Assembly: GCA_973895155.1 (NCBI GenBank)
Contig: OZ316892.1
Span: 9,424,001-9,488,000, forward strand
Length of the DNA stretch: 64,000 nucleotides
Direction: 5' to 3'
Origin: Marsupella aquatica
Taxonomy: Eukaryota; Marchantiophyta
Shown: piece by piece, positions 10,702 through 21,767 of the stretch
How positions within the stretch are numbered: position 1 is the stretch's first letter
How the letters are laid out: the number at the start of each line of letters is the position of its first letter
Translations under genes and position numbers: made by a program
Notes under the pieces: generated by a model
Seen by the model: the letters and a program-made list of their open reading frames with translations, nothing else
Database searches by the model: none
What the model was told of the DNA's origin: nothing

Positions 10702-11090
10702 CGCGTGACTTGTTAGCTCCGTAAGCTCAGTGAGAATCGTGTTCCATAGTGAACTAGGGCGAAGCGCGACTGCTTACTCCTCAGCGTCCCGTTGAGCTGT
10801 CGCAATCCGCCATTGTACAAGACGCCTAGTCATCGGCTCACAGCGTCTCATGCAACTGAACTAATACAAAAGCGGACCTCTGCACAACGTCCTTTGTAAA
10901 CTAAGTGGACGCTTCCCCAGCGTCGAGTTACAATGGACGCTTTTCACAGCGTCCAATGTAAAAACTGAAAGTAACTAAATAAAATAAAATAAAATAAAAT
11001 ATGCCGAATACTTACTAGGGAGGGTCACTAATTCTAACTAAGTATAACTACCGCCCTCCACTTAAATTGCAACCTGTCCCAGGTGGAATT
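10702..11090. other. Spacer between pol and the extra ORF with hairpins and an internal polypurine tract
   Basis: It contains at least three GACGC/GCGTC imperfect palindromes (about 10815-10945, for example GGACGCTTCCCCAGCGTC and GGACGCTTTTCACAGCGTCC), an AAATA pentamer repeat at about 10976-11000, and a second copy of the polypurine tract at 11053-11068. It probably holds the leader of the extra ORF. Confidence 0.6.
11053..11068 (-). promoter_or_regulatory. Internal copy of the polypurine tract
   Basis: The plus-strand word GCCCTCCACTTAAATT is identical to 7564-7579, which abuts the 3' LTR. It lies 22 bp beyond the pol stop codon. It could be a second plus-strand initiation site, or a trace of how the extra ORF was added between an old and a new polypurine tract. 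Confidence 0.55.
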
Positions 11091-14000
11091 CTAAATGGAA
11101 GACTCATAGTACCGTTTAATCCTAAACCCATTGATTCTAGTGTTAAGTGGGTGACCATCTAAGGTAGTCAATGAAACTGAACCATTATCCCAGATGTGTG
11201 TAACTCGGTAAGGACCAATCCAATGAGTATGAAGTTTCCCAGGAAATAGCATATAATGAGAATCAAAGACTAATGCTAAATCACCAACATCTAACTGCAC
11301 TACGCGCAGCTTCTTATCATAAGCAAGTTTACGCTGGTTCTGAATGGTGACTGTATGGTCTAATGCTAAAAGTCTAACTTCTTCTAATTTAACAATATTG
11401 GAAAACCGATGTGAGAGACTATCTGAAGGAGAGAGTCGGTGTGGTACCAAGATACGTTCCGTTGGTAACGAAAATTCTATTGGAATAATACTATTCAGGC
11501 CATAGGTCAGATAGAAGGGGGTGTGAAGAGTTGTAATCTTCTCAGCGGTGCGGTAAGCCCATAATGCAGAATGGAGCTTCACATCCCAATCTGTCTTGTG
11601 AGATTCTACCATTTTATTCAGAATCTTGCCCATAATGCCATTAGCTCTCTCGGTTAAGCCATTAGCTCGGGGGTTGTAAGGAGTAGTTTTGCGATGCTTG
11701 ATAAGATAAAGGTCAGTGATTAACTCAATAGTTGAGTTAAGAAAATGCAAACCCCTATCGCTTACCAACTCCAAAGGACAACCAAACCGGGTGATAATGT
11801 GCTCAAAGAGAAATGCAGCTGCGGTTATAGCATCATTCTTGCGAGTAGCTTTCGCCTCTACCCATTTGGTGGCATAATCAGTGGCCAGAATAATATATTT
11901 GCTTCGGCTTTTCCGAGCTGCTGGAGAAATTGGGCCAATAAAATCAATCCCCCATTTCTCAAATGGTGCCAACGGAAGGATAGGCGTAAGAGGCCATTTG
12001 GAACTAGCAGTGGGCTTCCCGATCCTTTGACAGGGATCACAGGTCTTAATAAAATTGTAAGTATCTCGATGCATAGTAGGCCACCAGTATCCAGCATCCA
12101 AAATTTTCTTAACTGTGGTATTCACAGCATAATGCCCACCGGTTTCTCCTGAATGTAAAGCTTCAATTACTTGGGGAAGTTCCCTATCCTCTAGACAACG
12201 TCGCAATTGTTGATCAGGACCTTGTTTAAACAAAGTGCCCCGAATAATGGTATAGGGACCCACCTTATGAGCAAAGACAGCTCGTTCTTCCGTATTAAAG
12301 CCTTCAGGGAACGTTCCATGAAGCAGCATGTGCACAATATTAAAATATCGAGAAGACTCCCCTTCAATGTGCCACAAATGCTCGTCAGGAAATTCATCGG
12401 AGAGATTATGCTGATTCTCCGGACCAGGTAACCGAGATAGGAAGTCTGCATTCTCATGATGTTTGCCAGGTCGGACATGAACTTCATAATCAAATTCTTG
12501 GAGTAGTAAAACCCAGCGGGCTACTCGTCCTGAGAGATCCACTTGGTTAACCAAATATTTTAAGGAATTATGATCAGTGTGAAAAGTAACCTGATACCCC
12601 AACAAATAGTGACGAAATTTCTTACACGCAAAGACGATGGCCAAAGCTTCCCGTTCAGTGACGGAGTAGTTTTTCTCGGCTGCACTCATTTGGCGGCTGG
12701 CATAGTAAATTGGATGGTCACGGTTTTCCACATCCTTCTGACTGAGATTAGCTCCAATGCAGAACGCAGAAGAGTCAATGAAGACATGAAACTTCTTAGT
12801 CCAATCTGGGGGTGACAAAATAGGTGCAGAGATTAACCGATCCTTGAGCAACTGGAATGCTTGCTGCCGCTCCTCATTCCATGTATATTCCACATCACTT
12901 TTTAACAGTTGGGTTAAGGGTAAGGCAATATTAGCATGTTTATAAATGAACCGACGATAATACCCCACATGTCCCAGAAAAGCACGAAGCTGCTTTAAAT
13001 CGGTCGGTGGTTGCAACTCCATAATTACTCTAACCTTCTCTGTATCAACCTCAATGTCGCGTTGTGAAATAACATGGCCTAACAAAATTCCCTCCTTCAT
13101 ACCAATAAAGCACTTTTCTGGATGAAGACACAACTGAGCCTCTCTACACTTCTGAAATGTCTTCTCCAAATGGACGAGGTGTTCAGCCGCTGACCCGTAA
13201 ACACAAAAGTCGTCAATAAAAATCTCCATGAAATGCCGCAAATATTCTTGAAAAATAATCATCATAATGCGCTGAAAAGTACCCGGGGCATTACACAGCC
13301 CAAAAGGCATCATGGTAAATGCATATGTACCCCAGTCGGTGGTGAACGTAGTCTTGTCGCGATCCTCCTTCCGAATGGACACCTGGTTATAACCAGAGTA
13401 CCCATCTAAAAAACTGTATAACTCATGCAAGGCCACTGAATCAAGTACCAGATCAATAAATGGCAAAGGATAATGATCTTTCCGAGTGGCAGCATTCAAC
13501 TTCCGGAAGTCTTGACAAACGCGAATTTTCGTTTTACCATCGGGTCCCGGCTTTTTGGGGACAATGACAATTGGTGAGACCCATTCACTACTCAAGACCG
13601 GGTAGATAAATCCAGCAGTCGTGAGCTTGTCCAACTCGTCTTTAACCAGGATGGAATATTTGGGATTCAAACGGTACTATCTCTGTCGGACAGGTACTGC
13701 TCCTTCCATAAGGTCAATACGATGTTCGCCCAAATGTGGATGGATACCTTTTAAATCAGAATGACTCCAGGCAAAGACATCTTTATACTGGGTTAATAAA
13801 CTGATATACTGTTCCCGTAGCTCTCCTTCGATATGCTTACCAATATTCAAAAACTTGCCTGGCTCAATTTCGATTTTCTGACAAGCTTTTGGATCCACAA
13901 TTCCATCCGTGAGGTTTGCCGGCTGAAGTCCAAGTTTGGATACTTCTGGTGCAAATGGCTCAAGGGTAGCTGACACTCCCATATCATGGTGTAAATCCCT

Positions 14001-17000
14001 ATTAGCCTCAGTATTAGGAGGTTCGTCTGCTGCTGGGCCCACTTCCGATGATGAAGTTAATTGTCAGGAGGGCCTAGTTGGTTTTATGGGAGCATCAGAC
14101 AGATAAACTTCCAAGTAACGAACTTCCTCCAGTTCAAATTCCAATGGCTGCAGGACTAGCGAAGAGGTCGAAAAATCCAAGGTGTACCCATCATCTGTTT
14201 GTGTTTCTCCAAAATGTGGTTCCGGAACCCAACTAACAGTCACCTTAGGCTTCCCAAATGAAAGCTCTTGAGATTGCCAATTAACCTGAACTTGAGCCTT
14301 ATACAACCATGGTCGGCCTAACAAAACAGGAAAGCTGGATGGTATTTCCGGATTAATAACCACATAATCCAACAGAAAAGGGACACCAGCAATCAAAGTT
14401 TCTACTTTGGTCAGCTTCCCTATGGGTACCACACGAGACTGATCCGCCATGCGCAAAATCTTGGGAGTGGGCTCAAACTTAGTGAAACCCAAATTAAATG
14501 CTGCTGACTGTGTAATCAGATTAACGCTGGCTCCTCCATCCACAGGAACTCTCCGAATGACACACCCCTGGATTTGAACCTCAATTTCCATCGGTCCTTT
14601 GTCCTCCCACTCTGTTCGTAGCACATCCACAGAAGGTAACTTCTTCTTCCTCCGTTTTCCTGCAAGGAGGCTCCTCAGCTGTCGCCTATAAACCGGATTG
14701 TCCTGTAATAATTCCCCAATGGTGATATGTGCAGGATGATTCTTGACATCTTCAACAATATCATAACCTGGATTTTTCAGTGGCTCTTTAGCTTTGACTA
14801 CTACTGGTGGGTTAGGAGATTGCACTTGCTCCTTAACTAGCTCTTCCAGATGGTCTTTCACTTCCAAAGAGATGTCGGGCAAGAAGTATTTTGGGTCATA
14901 TCGGTCATAAGCAGGGTCGTCTTCTTTGTCGAGGCCTTCCTTACATGGCTTGCGCCCTTCATCCTTGGGAGCTTTCACGACCTTCTGATGCTCGTGCTTC
15001 TTGGTCTCCTTTTTCTTTGAACGAGTAGTTGCGTAAATATTAGTCAGAACTTTATCCCGATTCTGAACTCGATCATTCGGCATACCAACTACTTCAGGTT
15101 TCACTAAATGACTTACCAAGACATCAGGCACCACCCCGGATACTGGTTGATGAAAAAGTGAATCTGGCTTTAATTCCACCCGATTTACATCCATATGTTG
15201 AATGAAGCTGCATTGCTCCATCTCTTCAGAATAAACCATCCGAATCTTGGCTTCAGGTCGACTTGCTTCTTTAACTGGCTCTTGAGCAAATCGAACCATC
15301 AGCCTAGGCTTAGCCGGATTCGGGCATTCCACCGGTAAGTGTCCTTCTTTTCCACAGTTCCCACAGACAGGTGTATACCCCACCTCCTGTTTGGGATAAG
15401 GGCACTGGGGTGAATAATGATCAGGTTGGCCACAATTCCAACAAGCCCCTTTTTGACGCGGCATTCCTCGTGGTGGGTATCCTCCCGGGGGTCCCATGGG
15501 TGGTCTTGACGTTGGTTTATTGAAAGTGGGCTTAGGTGGTCCCCAAGTCGGTCTGGAAGCAGGAGGTGGTGGGAAATACTATCCAGGGGGTGCTGTTTGG
15601 ACGGTATACGCGGGATCGTACTCATACTCCTCAGCCTCTTCTTGACCATCTACATAATTCACCGGGGTTCGTAATGTGGGGCACTCGTTCGGGTAATGGC
15701 CCTGCTGACTGCATCGGGTGCACCATACGTTCATTCTCATGGGAGCAGGCAACCTTCGTACTGGTTTTACCGCGGCGATATTGACATTCAACTTGGACAA
15801 TTGGCCAGAGAGTTCTTCCATCATGCGATCCATCTTCTTCTGGTTGGGAACTTTATTATTCCCTTTTACAGAGGATTTCTTCTTTTTAGGAGCAACGGAT
15901 TCTGAGTCGGAACTTGAGCTTGAACTATCACTAGTGCTCGAATTTGTACTCTCGTCCTCCTCACTAGTGCTACTTTCACTTGATTCCGTCTCCGAGTCAG
16001 ATTTAGACCTGGACGTTTTCTTCTTCTTTCTTTTGTCTTTCTTCAGGTCCTTCTTAACTCGTTTTCTCTCTGAAATCTCCGAGTCTACGTACTTCTGGGC
16101 TGCCTCTTGTACTTCTTCCAAAGTGGTGCCACCTTCTCGTCTCACGTAACGAGCAATCCTGGAGGGTAAACCGTTAATAAACCAGTCCTTGATAGTAGAT
16201 TTCGAGGTAGCTGGATTATATTGATCTACCAAATCCAATAATTTGTCGGCATATTTCCTCACAGACCCATGTTTCTTCATGTGCAGATGTGAGATTCGGG
16301 CAAAGGCACGCGCAGCTGCTCCTTCTTCTTTATATTTGGCCAAGAAAGCAGCCTTCAATTTCCCCCAATCCTGCTTGTCCGGAAAACGGTCATACCATTT
16401 CTGAGCACCCTTTTTCATTAGACCACCAAACAGATTGGCTTTTTCAGCGTCTTGACTCTGTCCATTGGATGCAGCTGCAGCTTCAAATTCTTTCAAATAC
16501 ACCTCTGCATCCTCCTTGGAAGTACCGAAGAACCGGTCGTACCTCACATTATTTCGAGCCATCGTGGTTGGAGCTAGGAGGGTAACGAAAGGAAGAGCTG
16601 ATCGGGTAGCAAATGGGTTTGGGCTGCCCAAGCCTGAACTGCTGCTTGTCTCACTAGAAGACGAACCACCGGCTTCACTCAGTGGTTCTGGATTATCCAA
16701 TTGTGAAAGATCGACAGAATTATCTTGGGCCAGCGATTCTGCAACTGTATTCTCGGGCAAACCCAAATTTCTTCCTTCGGTATGAGATAAGGCCCTCTCA
16801 GTGGTACTATCCACACCAGAGTCAATTTGGTTCACCGAACGTACTGTCTGCTGGCGGAGCTTGGTCTTTTGAGAACCAATAAGTTTTGGACCTGAACGAA
16901 GATTTACAAACAGGGGTCGGGTCGACGTGGGCCTTTCCAAAGAGCCACTTGCCTCTTGAATAGATCCCACTTGTTTCCACACACTACCCGGTGCAGGTGC

Positions 17001-17117
17001 TCCTGGTGACTGGAATTCGGGTAACAATGTGCGAGGGGTCACTACTAATTTTGCAGCATCCGAATTACTGGAGGTCTTGGTAGGTTTTCTTTTATTCGGT
17101 GGATCTCCCTCAGACAT
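11091..17117 (-). pseudogene. gag-pol of the gypsy element, single frame with three in-frame stops
   Basis: From the ATG at 17117 to the stop at 11091 everything is in one frame, about 2,008 codons, interrupted by TAG at 15579-15581, TGA at 14064-14066 and TAG at 13677-13679. Order: gag (KWYDRFPDKQDWGKLKAAF), zinc knuckle CTRCSQQGHYPNEC, two further knuckles (CWNCGQPDHYSPQC, CGNCGKEGHLPVEC), retropepsin (VDGGASVNLI, LLGRPWL), reverse transcriptase (VCQDFRKLNAATRKDHYPLP, FIDDFCVYG), RNase H (FIDSSAFCIGANLS, TEREALAI), integrase zinc finger (CDPCQR) and core (WGIDFIGP, LVSDRG, NPRANGLTERANG). The FIDDF form of the RT motif and the tRNA-Asp-like primer site fit the Athila/Tat group. The first stop is soon after the first zinc knuckle and the third just before RT, so polyprotein expression would need readthrough or help in trans. 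Confidence 0.9.
13680..14063 (-). pseudogene. gag-pol segment between the TGA and second TAG stops (linker before RT)
   Basis: It is in frame with both neighbours and contains YISLLTQYKDVFAWSHSDLK and HRIDLMEGAVPVRQR, the conserved peptide that precedes RT in gypsy polyproteins. The codon right after VPVRQR is TAG, followed by YRLNPKYS, so the stop replaces one residue inside an otherwise normal motif. Confidence 0.85.
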
Positions 17118-18309
17118 CCCTCATTCTCCAAGCACGGGTGATTTTGAGACACCAAACCCGCTCCTCAGGAGTCTTTATGCAAGGAGTCACCATTTAGGTG
17201 CGACGTTATCACCCCACTCCGGGAGATATGAACCTGCTTCCTCAAAGTGACTTCCCGTAGCGTCGTTCAACATCCCTTGCATGATTCCTCCCCCTTGCTA
17301 TCCCGTAGCTAATACTTCCCTTCAGTGACCAGCCGAGATTCTAAAACCTCGTTTTCTCTGGTGCGTCCTTCAGGTTGAGACGCGGAAAGGCACACCAGAA
17401 GCGTCGCGCACGTTGGTTCGTCACAGATTCCACCGGACGCTGCTCACAGCGTCCACTGGGATCGGACGCTACTCGAAGCGTCCTGACTTGCGGAATCTTC
17501 TGGGACGAATCGCATTGGACGCTCTTCGCGGCGTCCTTCCTTATCTCCTTTACGGTGGCGATTACTGGAACCGGGCGTTCCCCATAATCTCCGACTTCCT
17601 TCACCCTGAAATTTCTTTACCACATGGTACGCTACACTAGGCCATCCTACTAATCAGACGTCTAACTCCTTCCTAATCTTCTACGCAATTCCTGGTGCAT
17701 GATTCTTTCCGCTAACTCCCGAATGGAAATGACTAAATATCTCTCCTGTGTGATCCTACCATTCAGCCTTAATATTACTAAATGCAAACTTTCATCTTCC
17801 CACCAGGTGATAGTTAACCAATGTATGCCATTCCTCCCTCTCAGGCTCAGAACCCAAGAATTAACATAACGATTCCTCAAATTCCTAATTCTTAATGTTC
17901 CCAAAGATCGGATAGGTGGCATCGGTCACACGAACCAGGATGGTTGGACAATTTTACAAATCATACGTCCCGAGCAACGTTAGAATAACTTCACTTGTCA
18001 CTCAAAGTGTCTTTGGTGTCTTCGACTATCTCCAAAGCAACTTGACGAGCAACAGCTCCTCTCTGTGAGGCCTTTTCTGGTGGGAGGGCGGTTTCTTCTC
18101 TTAAGTTTGGCACCACAAATTTTTCCAATACTCTTAAGAGAGCTTCCGGGGCGCTTTGGATAGAGTACGACATCACCTCGAAATGGAAGCTCTTCATCTT
18201 TTTAACTGGAGTGATGACGCATCTTCACAATTATAGTAGAACGTGAATTCCTCTCCCGTCTAGCTCCTTCTGGCATACACTGCCTGTACGTCAATTCAAT
18301 CTTAAATTC
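17118..18309 (-). other. 5' leader of the gypsy element
   Basis: About 1.2 kb lies between the primer site and the gag ATG. It contains four or five GACGC/GCGTC hairpins at 17396-17540 (for example GGACGCTGCTCACAGCGTCC and GGACGCTCTTCGCGGCGTCC). Two short minus frames of 86 and 68 codons (17662-17922 and 17991-18197) have no recognisable similarity, so I do not call them genes. Packaging or dimerisation signals would be expected here, but I cannot point to one. Confidence 0.6.
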
Positions 18310-18329
18310 GTTCCCCGGCAGCGGCGCCA
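18310..18329 (-). promoter_or_regulatory. Primer-binding site, tRNA-Asp type
   Basis: On the minus strand the sequence is TGGCGCCGCTGCCGGGGAAC, a few bases inside the 5' LTR. The TGGCGCCG...GCCGGGGA form is the primer site known from Athila/Tat elements, complementary to the 3' end of tRNA-Asp. Confidence 0.8.
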
Positions 18330-18335
18330 AAAAGA

Positions 18336-19726
18336 TGTCGTATAGTGCTAAGTATCAAAAGTGACTCTTCTCACCTAAAACCAGGGTTTCGATCCCTTTA
18401 AGAACAGATTTCAGAATGAATTGTATAACTTTTATCACTCCGAGTGATTTAGAGTCTTGAGCTCTATGTTGACTTCACTTCTCAATAAAAAAAATCGAAT
18501 AAACAAACAACAAAGTAACTGAACTTCTGATTTATGAATTAGAGAAGAAATGAGTAAGGATTTAGAGACTACAAGCTGCTACTGCCACTCCTTCAGAAAG
18601 GATTTGGGCTCAGTATAGACATGAAATCTATCTCATAATTCATCCATCTCACTCTTCAAAACACAAAGGTTAATGATAATGGAATTCTCAATCTGATGAA
18701 GCAGAAGCTTTCTGATTGCAAATGAATGATATGATTTAAAATGCCGTCAACATGGTTTGACATCAGCGATACACAATTCAGTCAAACTCTAAACCATATT
18801 CCAGAATCAAAGCAACAGTACTAACTACTCTGAGAATCAGAATTTACTTCTCATTTATCATTAACTATTCTTGAATTGGCTAGCGAATCCCGACTCTGCA
18901 AGCAAGCCTAGCAGTGAATTCAATACGAGTTTCAGAAATCTGCAACTGAATTCAATCACCACAGGAATCTCTTGAATTCAATCTTAACTTCAATCAATAT
19001 AGCTTTACTTCCATACAAAACACTCACAGCATGCCTTGTTACAATGGAAGGAGGAGAAAACTATTCAGAAGACTCAATTCTGAATACAGTATTAACTCTA
19101 TTTCTCTCTACTTCAAATGAGCATTCTACTCTGTCTTATAAGTGCTGGAATCCTAAAATGGAGGAGGTAAGAACAGTCGTGCCTTTCCAAGCTTAAAACT
19201 AAACAAGGGAGAAGCACAGCATAAGTACTTCAACAAGGGTGGTAGAATACTACTTTACTAGTAATCTACTTCAAAAACTAAGTGTTGAGCGGACGCTGCT
19301 AGAAGCGTCGGGAGAATCTGGACGCTGCTAGAAGCGTCTTAAGTAAAACCAACGGACGCTGCTCACACTGCTCACAGCGTCAATACTAGGGTGGACGCTG
19401 CTCACAGCGTCGTGTGTTGAAGCTGACGCTTTCCACAGCGTCGGTCGAAATCCTCATAGAGTCTTGGTGGCGGTCGGGCGCTGCCAAAAGCGTCATGAGG
19501 AGGTTGGACGCTTCCGCAGCGTCTTGAGTAAAAGAAACGGGCGCTGGTCACAGCGTCGGGCAAAGTACACTAGGAATCGTCAGGAAAGCCGGAGATGTCA
19601 AATATTTCTATAAGTGTCCAGAACAAGTAAATGTTGGCCGGAAGGTGTCTAAAGTGTAAGTAAATCTTGTGATATGCTAAAAATAAACAAGTTTCCAGAA
19701 AAAATTGCAGGGACACCCATACCACA
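18336..19726 (-). repeat. 5' LTR of the gypsy element
   Basis: It is the same 1391 bp as 6171-7561 with one visible substitution. It ends at the second TCAGT target-site copy (19727-19731) and repeats the eight-hairpin cluster at 19291-19559. Confidence 0.93.
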
Positions 19727-19775
19727 TCAGTATATGTTTTTCCTATCTGTTTTCTCCTTTTTACTAACATTGTTA

Positions 19776-21624
19776 AAAGCCCCCTATATAACTATGTCAT
19801 GTTTGTGCCGATATTTGGATTTTGGATATATTATATTCAATTCCAAAGGAATTGTAAGGGGGAACTCCGAGAGGTAGTATACTCTTCATTGGGTCATTTT
19901 CACATAATGTCTATCATTAATGCCAATGACTACAATAAGGGTCATCTTGGTAGTCATATTGGAGGTCATTTGGAGCAATTGACTGAATATGTGGTCATTA
20001 ATGAAAACACCTCAAATTAGGGTAATCTTGGTTGTCATACTAGAGGTCAGAAGTACCAAATGACTGGAAATGTGGTCTTTACAAAGGCTATTGGGGGGCT
20101 CTCTTTGGAGGTACAAGGGAGTTCATTGGGTCATTTGTGAATTAAATGGTGCTTCAATTTGAGGACTAAACATGGGGTCACTCACGCTGTCATATTGGAA
20201 GCCATTAATGTTGGCATATTGGAGGTCCTATTAATTTTTTGTTACCCAACAACTAGTCGTATCCTTAGTCGCCCGCCGTACATTGGGTCATTTAGGTGGG
20301 GCCCTCTTTAATTTGGATATACCATAACCTTCATTGGGTTATTTGCAAACCAATAATAATTCATTAGTTGCCACACAAATGTGATTTCCACAATTAGTCT
20401 AAACATAGTTAAGAGTTAATGCATAACAATATCCATGGCTTATGGTGGTCATATATAATACCAGATTGGTTGCACATAGGGAGTTGCAAGTTGGGCGAGA
20501 AGTTGGGAGGACATACATTTAGGTACCAAAGGTAATTATGGGTGCATTGGGTGGAGTCTAACTGTGGTCATACTCAGGTGTCCAAGGAAGGCATATGAGG
20601 CCCTGGCAAGGCCACAAGGGGCTCAACTTTTGTGACCAAAGCTTTCTGGTCACAAACGTATTTAGTTATGGTCTTAAAGTGGATTTAGTGTGAACCATAT
20701 GTTGAGGTTGAGGTTATGAGGCAGCATGGTGAACTTGAAGTTGGAGTTTAACCCTAAGACTTAATCAGAGCATCTTCAAAGGTTACTATGTCCCCAAAGT
20801 TACTATGCGCAACGGGACCTTTGGGGAAGAGCACAAGTCGTGAAATGTAGGGTTTTTGTGGTTGATCTGCGCTTTTTCTTCAGAGGAATGTGTAGTGGCG
20901 GTGGGCAATGTGCATGGAGTGCGGGGCGCATTGAGGTCAGTCACGCAGAGTTTAGGCAGCTGCCATGGAGCGCGCACTCCATTTCTTCCCATATTGTATC
21001 AGGGTGCTGCGCACGGTCGGGGGAGTAGGAAACCTTAGGGTCAGCCGGTAGGACGCGGGAGCTACAACCACAGAGGAGCTCCGATCCATTATAGTGTCGC
21101 GCAGCATTGCGGAGCATTGGGCGTTGCAGCTATAGGTCTCAGAAAGCTGCAAAGGGTGATGACGTGCGATCGATGATAAGCACATTGTTGTGAGGATACA
21201 TTACATCACGAAGGAGCTGCAGGAGGTTACCTCAGCGAAGGGCGACAAGCTGTGACCGGTGATAAGCTGCGGGTGATAAGCTGCGAGGAGTGGGAGGATA
21301 CATTGGGAAGGAGGTGCGAGCTGTGACCGGGGATAAGCTCCCGATAGTATTGGAGCTGCGGGAGGTCACAGCAGGTAGGAGGTCACATTGGTGGAGCTGC
21401 GGGAGGTCACATTGGCAGGAGCTGCGGGAGGTTATAGCAGGCAGGAGCTACGGGAGCTGCGGGAGCTGCAAGAGGTTACATCAGGGAGGAGTTACAGGAG
21501 CTGTAGTCGGTGAGGAGCTATTGGTCGGTCAAGAGCTGGAGTTAGGTTTGTGCGCTTCCCTCTCTCTCTCTGACTGCTCAAGTTTTACAAATAAGGGTTC
21601 GACTGCCAAAGTAAATTAGGAAAC
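19776..21624. other. Continuation of the AATGACC element and unassigned sequence
   Basis: Up to about 20360 it resembles one degraded unit of the 570-bp array (TGTCATGTTTGTGCCG, CATTGGGTCATTT, GTGGTCATTA). A TGACCAAAGCTTTCTGGTCA inverted pair lies near 20640. From 20700 on I recognise no gene. At 21210-21500 there is an irregular short repeat built on GAGCTGCGGGAGGT and TCACATTGG. A terminal CACTA repeat closing the element was not found. Confidence 0.4.
21210..21500 (+). repeat. Irregular GAGCTGCGGGAGG repeat
   Basis: At least six imperfect copies of GAGCTGCGGGAGGT(C/T)A alternate with CATTGG and CAGCAGG words. The open frame through it (21290-21619) is low-complexity and I do not call it a gene. 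Confidence 0.6.
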
Positions 21625-21767
21625 TGTTGTGGGAGAAATGAGACAAAGAGTTGGTTCCATCTTTACTCTTGGTAGAATATGTACATGTGGCTACAGCCTA
21701 AGTAGTTAGGGTAGTTACATAGGTAGTTATCCCAAAGGTAGACTTAACTCAAGTATGAGTTACAACA
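21625..21767 (-). repeat. 3' LTR (143 bp) of the non-autonomous element
   Basis: It appears identical over its length to 24466-24608, which implies a recent insertion. The inner edge carries the polypurine tract (plus-strand CTCCCCCTTT). Confidence 0.9.

Larger units (their letters stand above)
6171..19726 (-). mobile_element. Athila-like Ty3/gypsy LTR retrotransposon
   Basis: This full-length element reads on the minus strand. Two 1391-bp LTRs (6171-7561 and 18336-19726) differ at one position that I could see (T versus C in CTACTTYAAAAACTAAG), and are flanked by the 5-bp duplication TCAGT. A primer-binding site like that of Athila/Tat elements lies beside the right-hand (5') LTR, and a polypurine tract beside the left-hand (3') LTR. 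Gag-pol is a single frame broken by three stops. A large extra reading frame lies between integrase and the 3' LTR, the position of the env-like gene in Athila. The near-identical LTRs indicate a recent insertion. Confidence 0.93.

Noticed and set aside
20252-20300. Possible right terminus of the AATGACC CACTA element (CAACTAGTCG)
   Set aside because: It does not match the inverse of CACTAGAAGAAAACAGGG and no 3-bp duplication can be matched.
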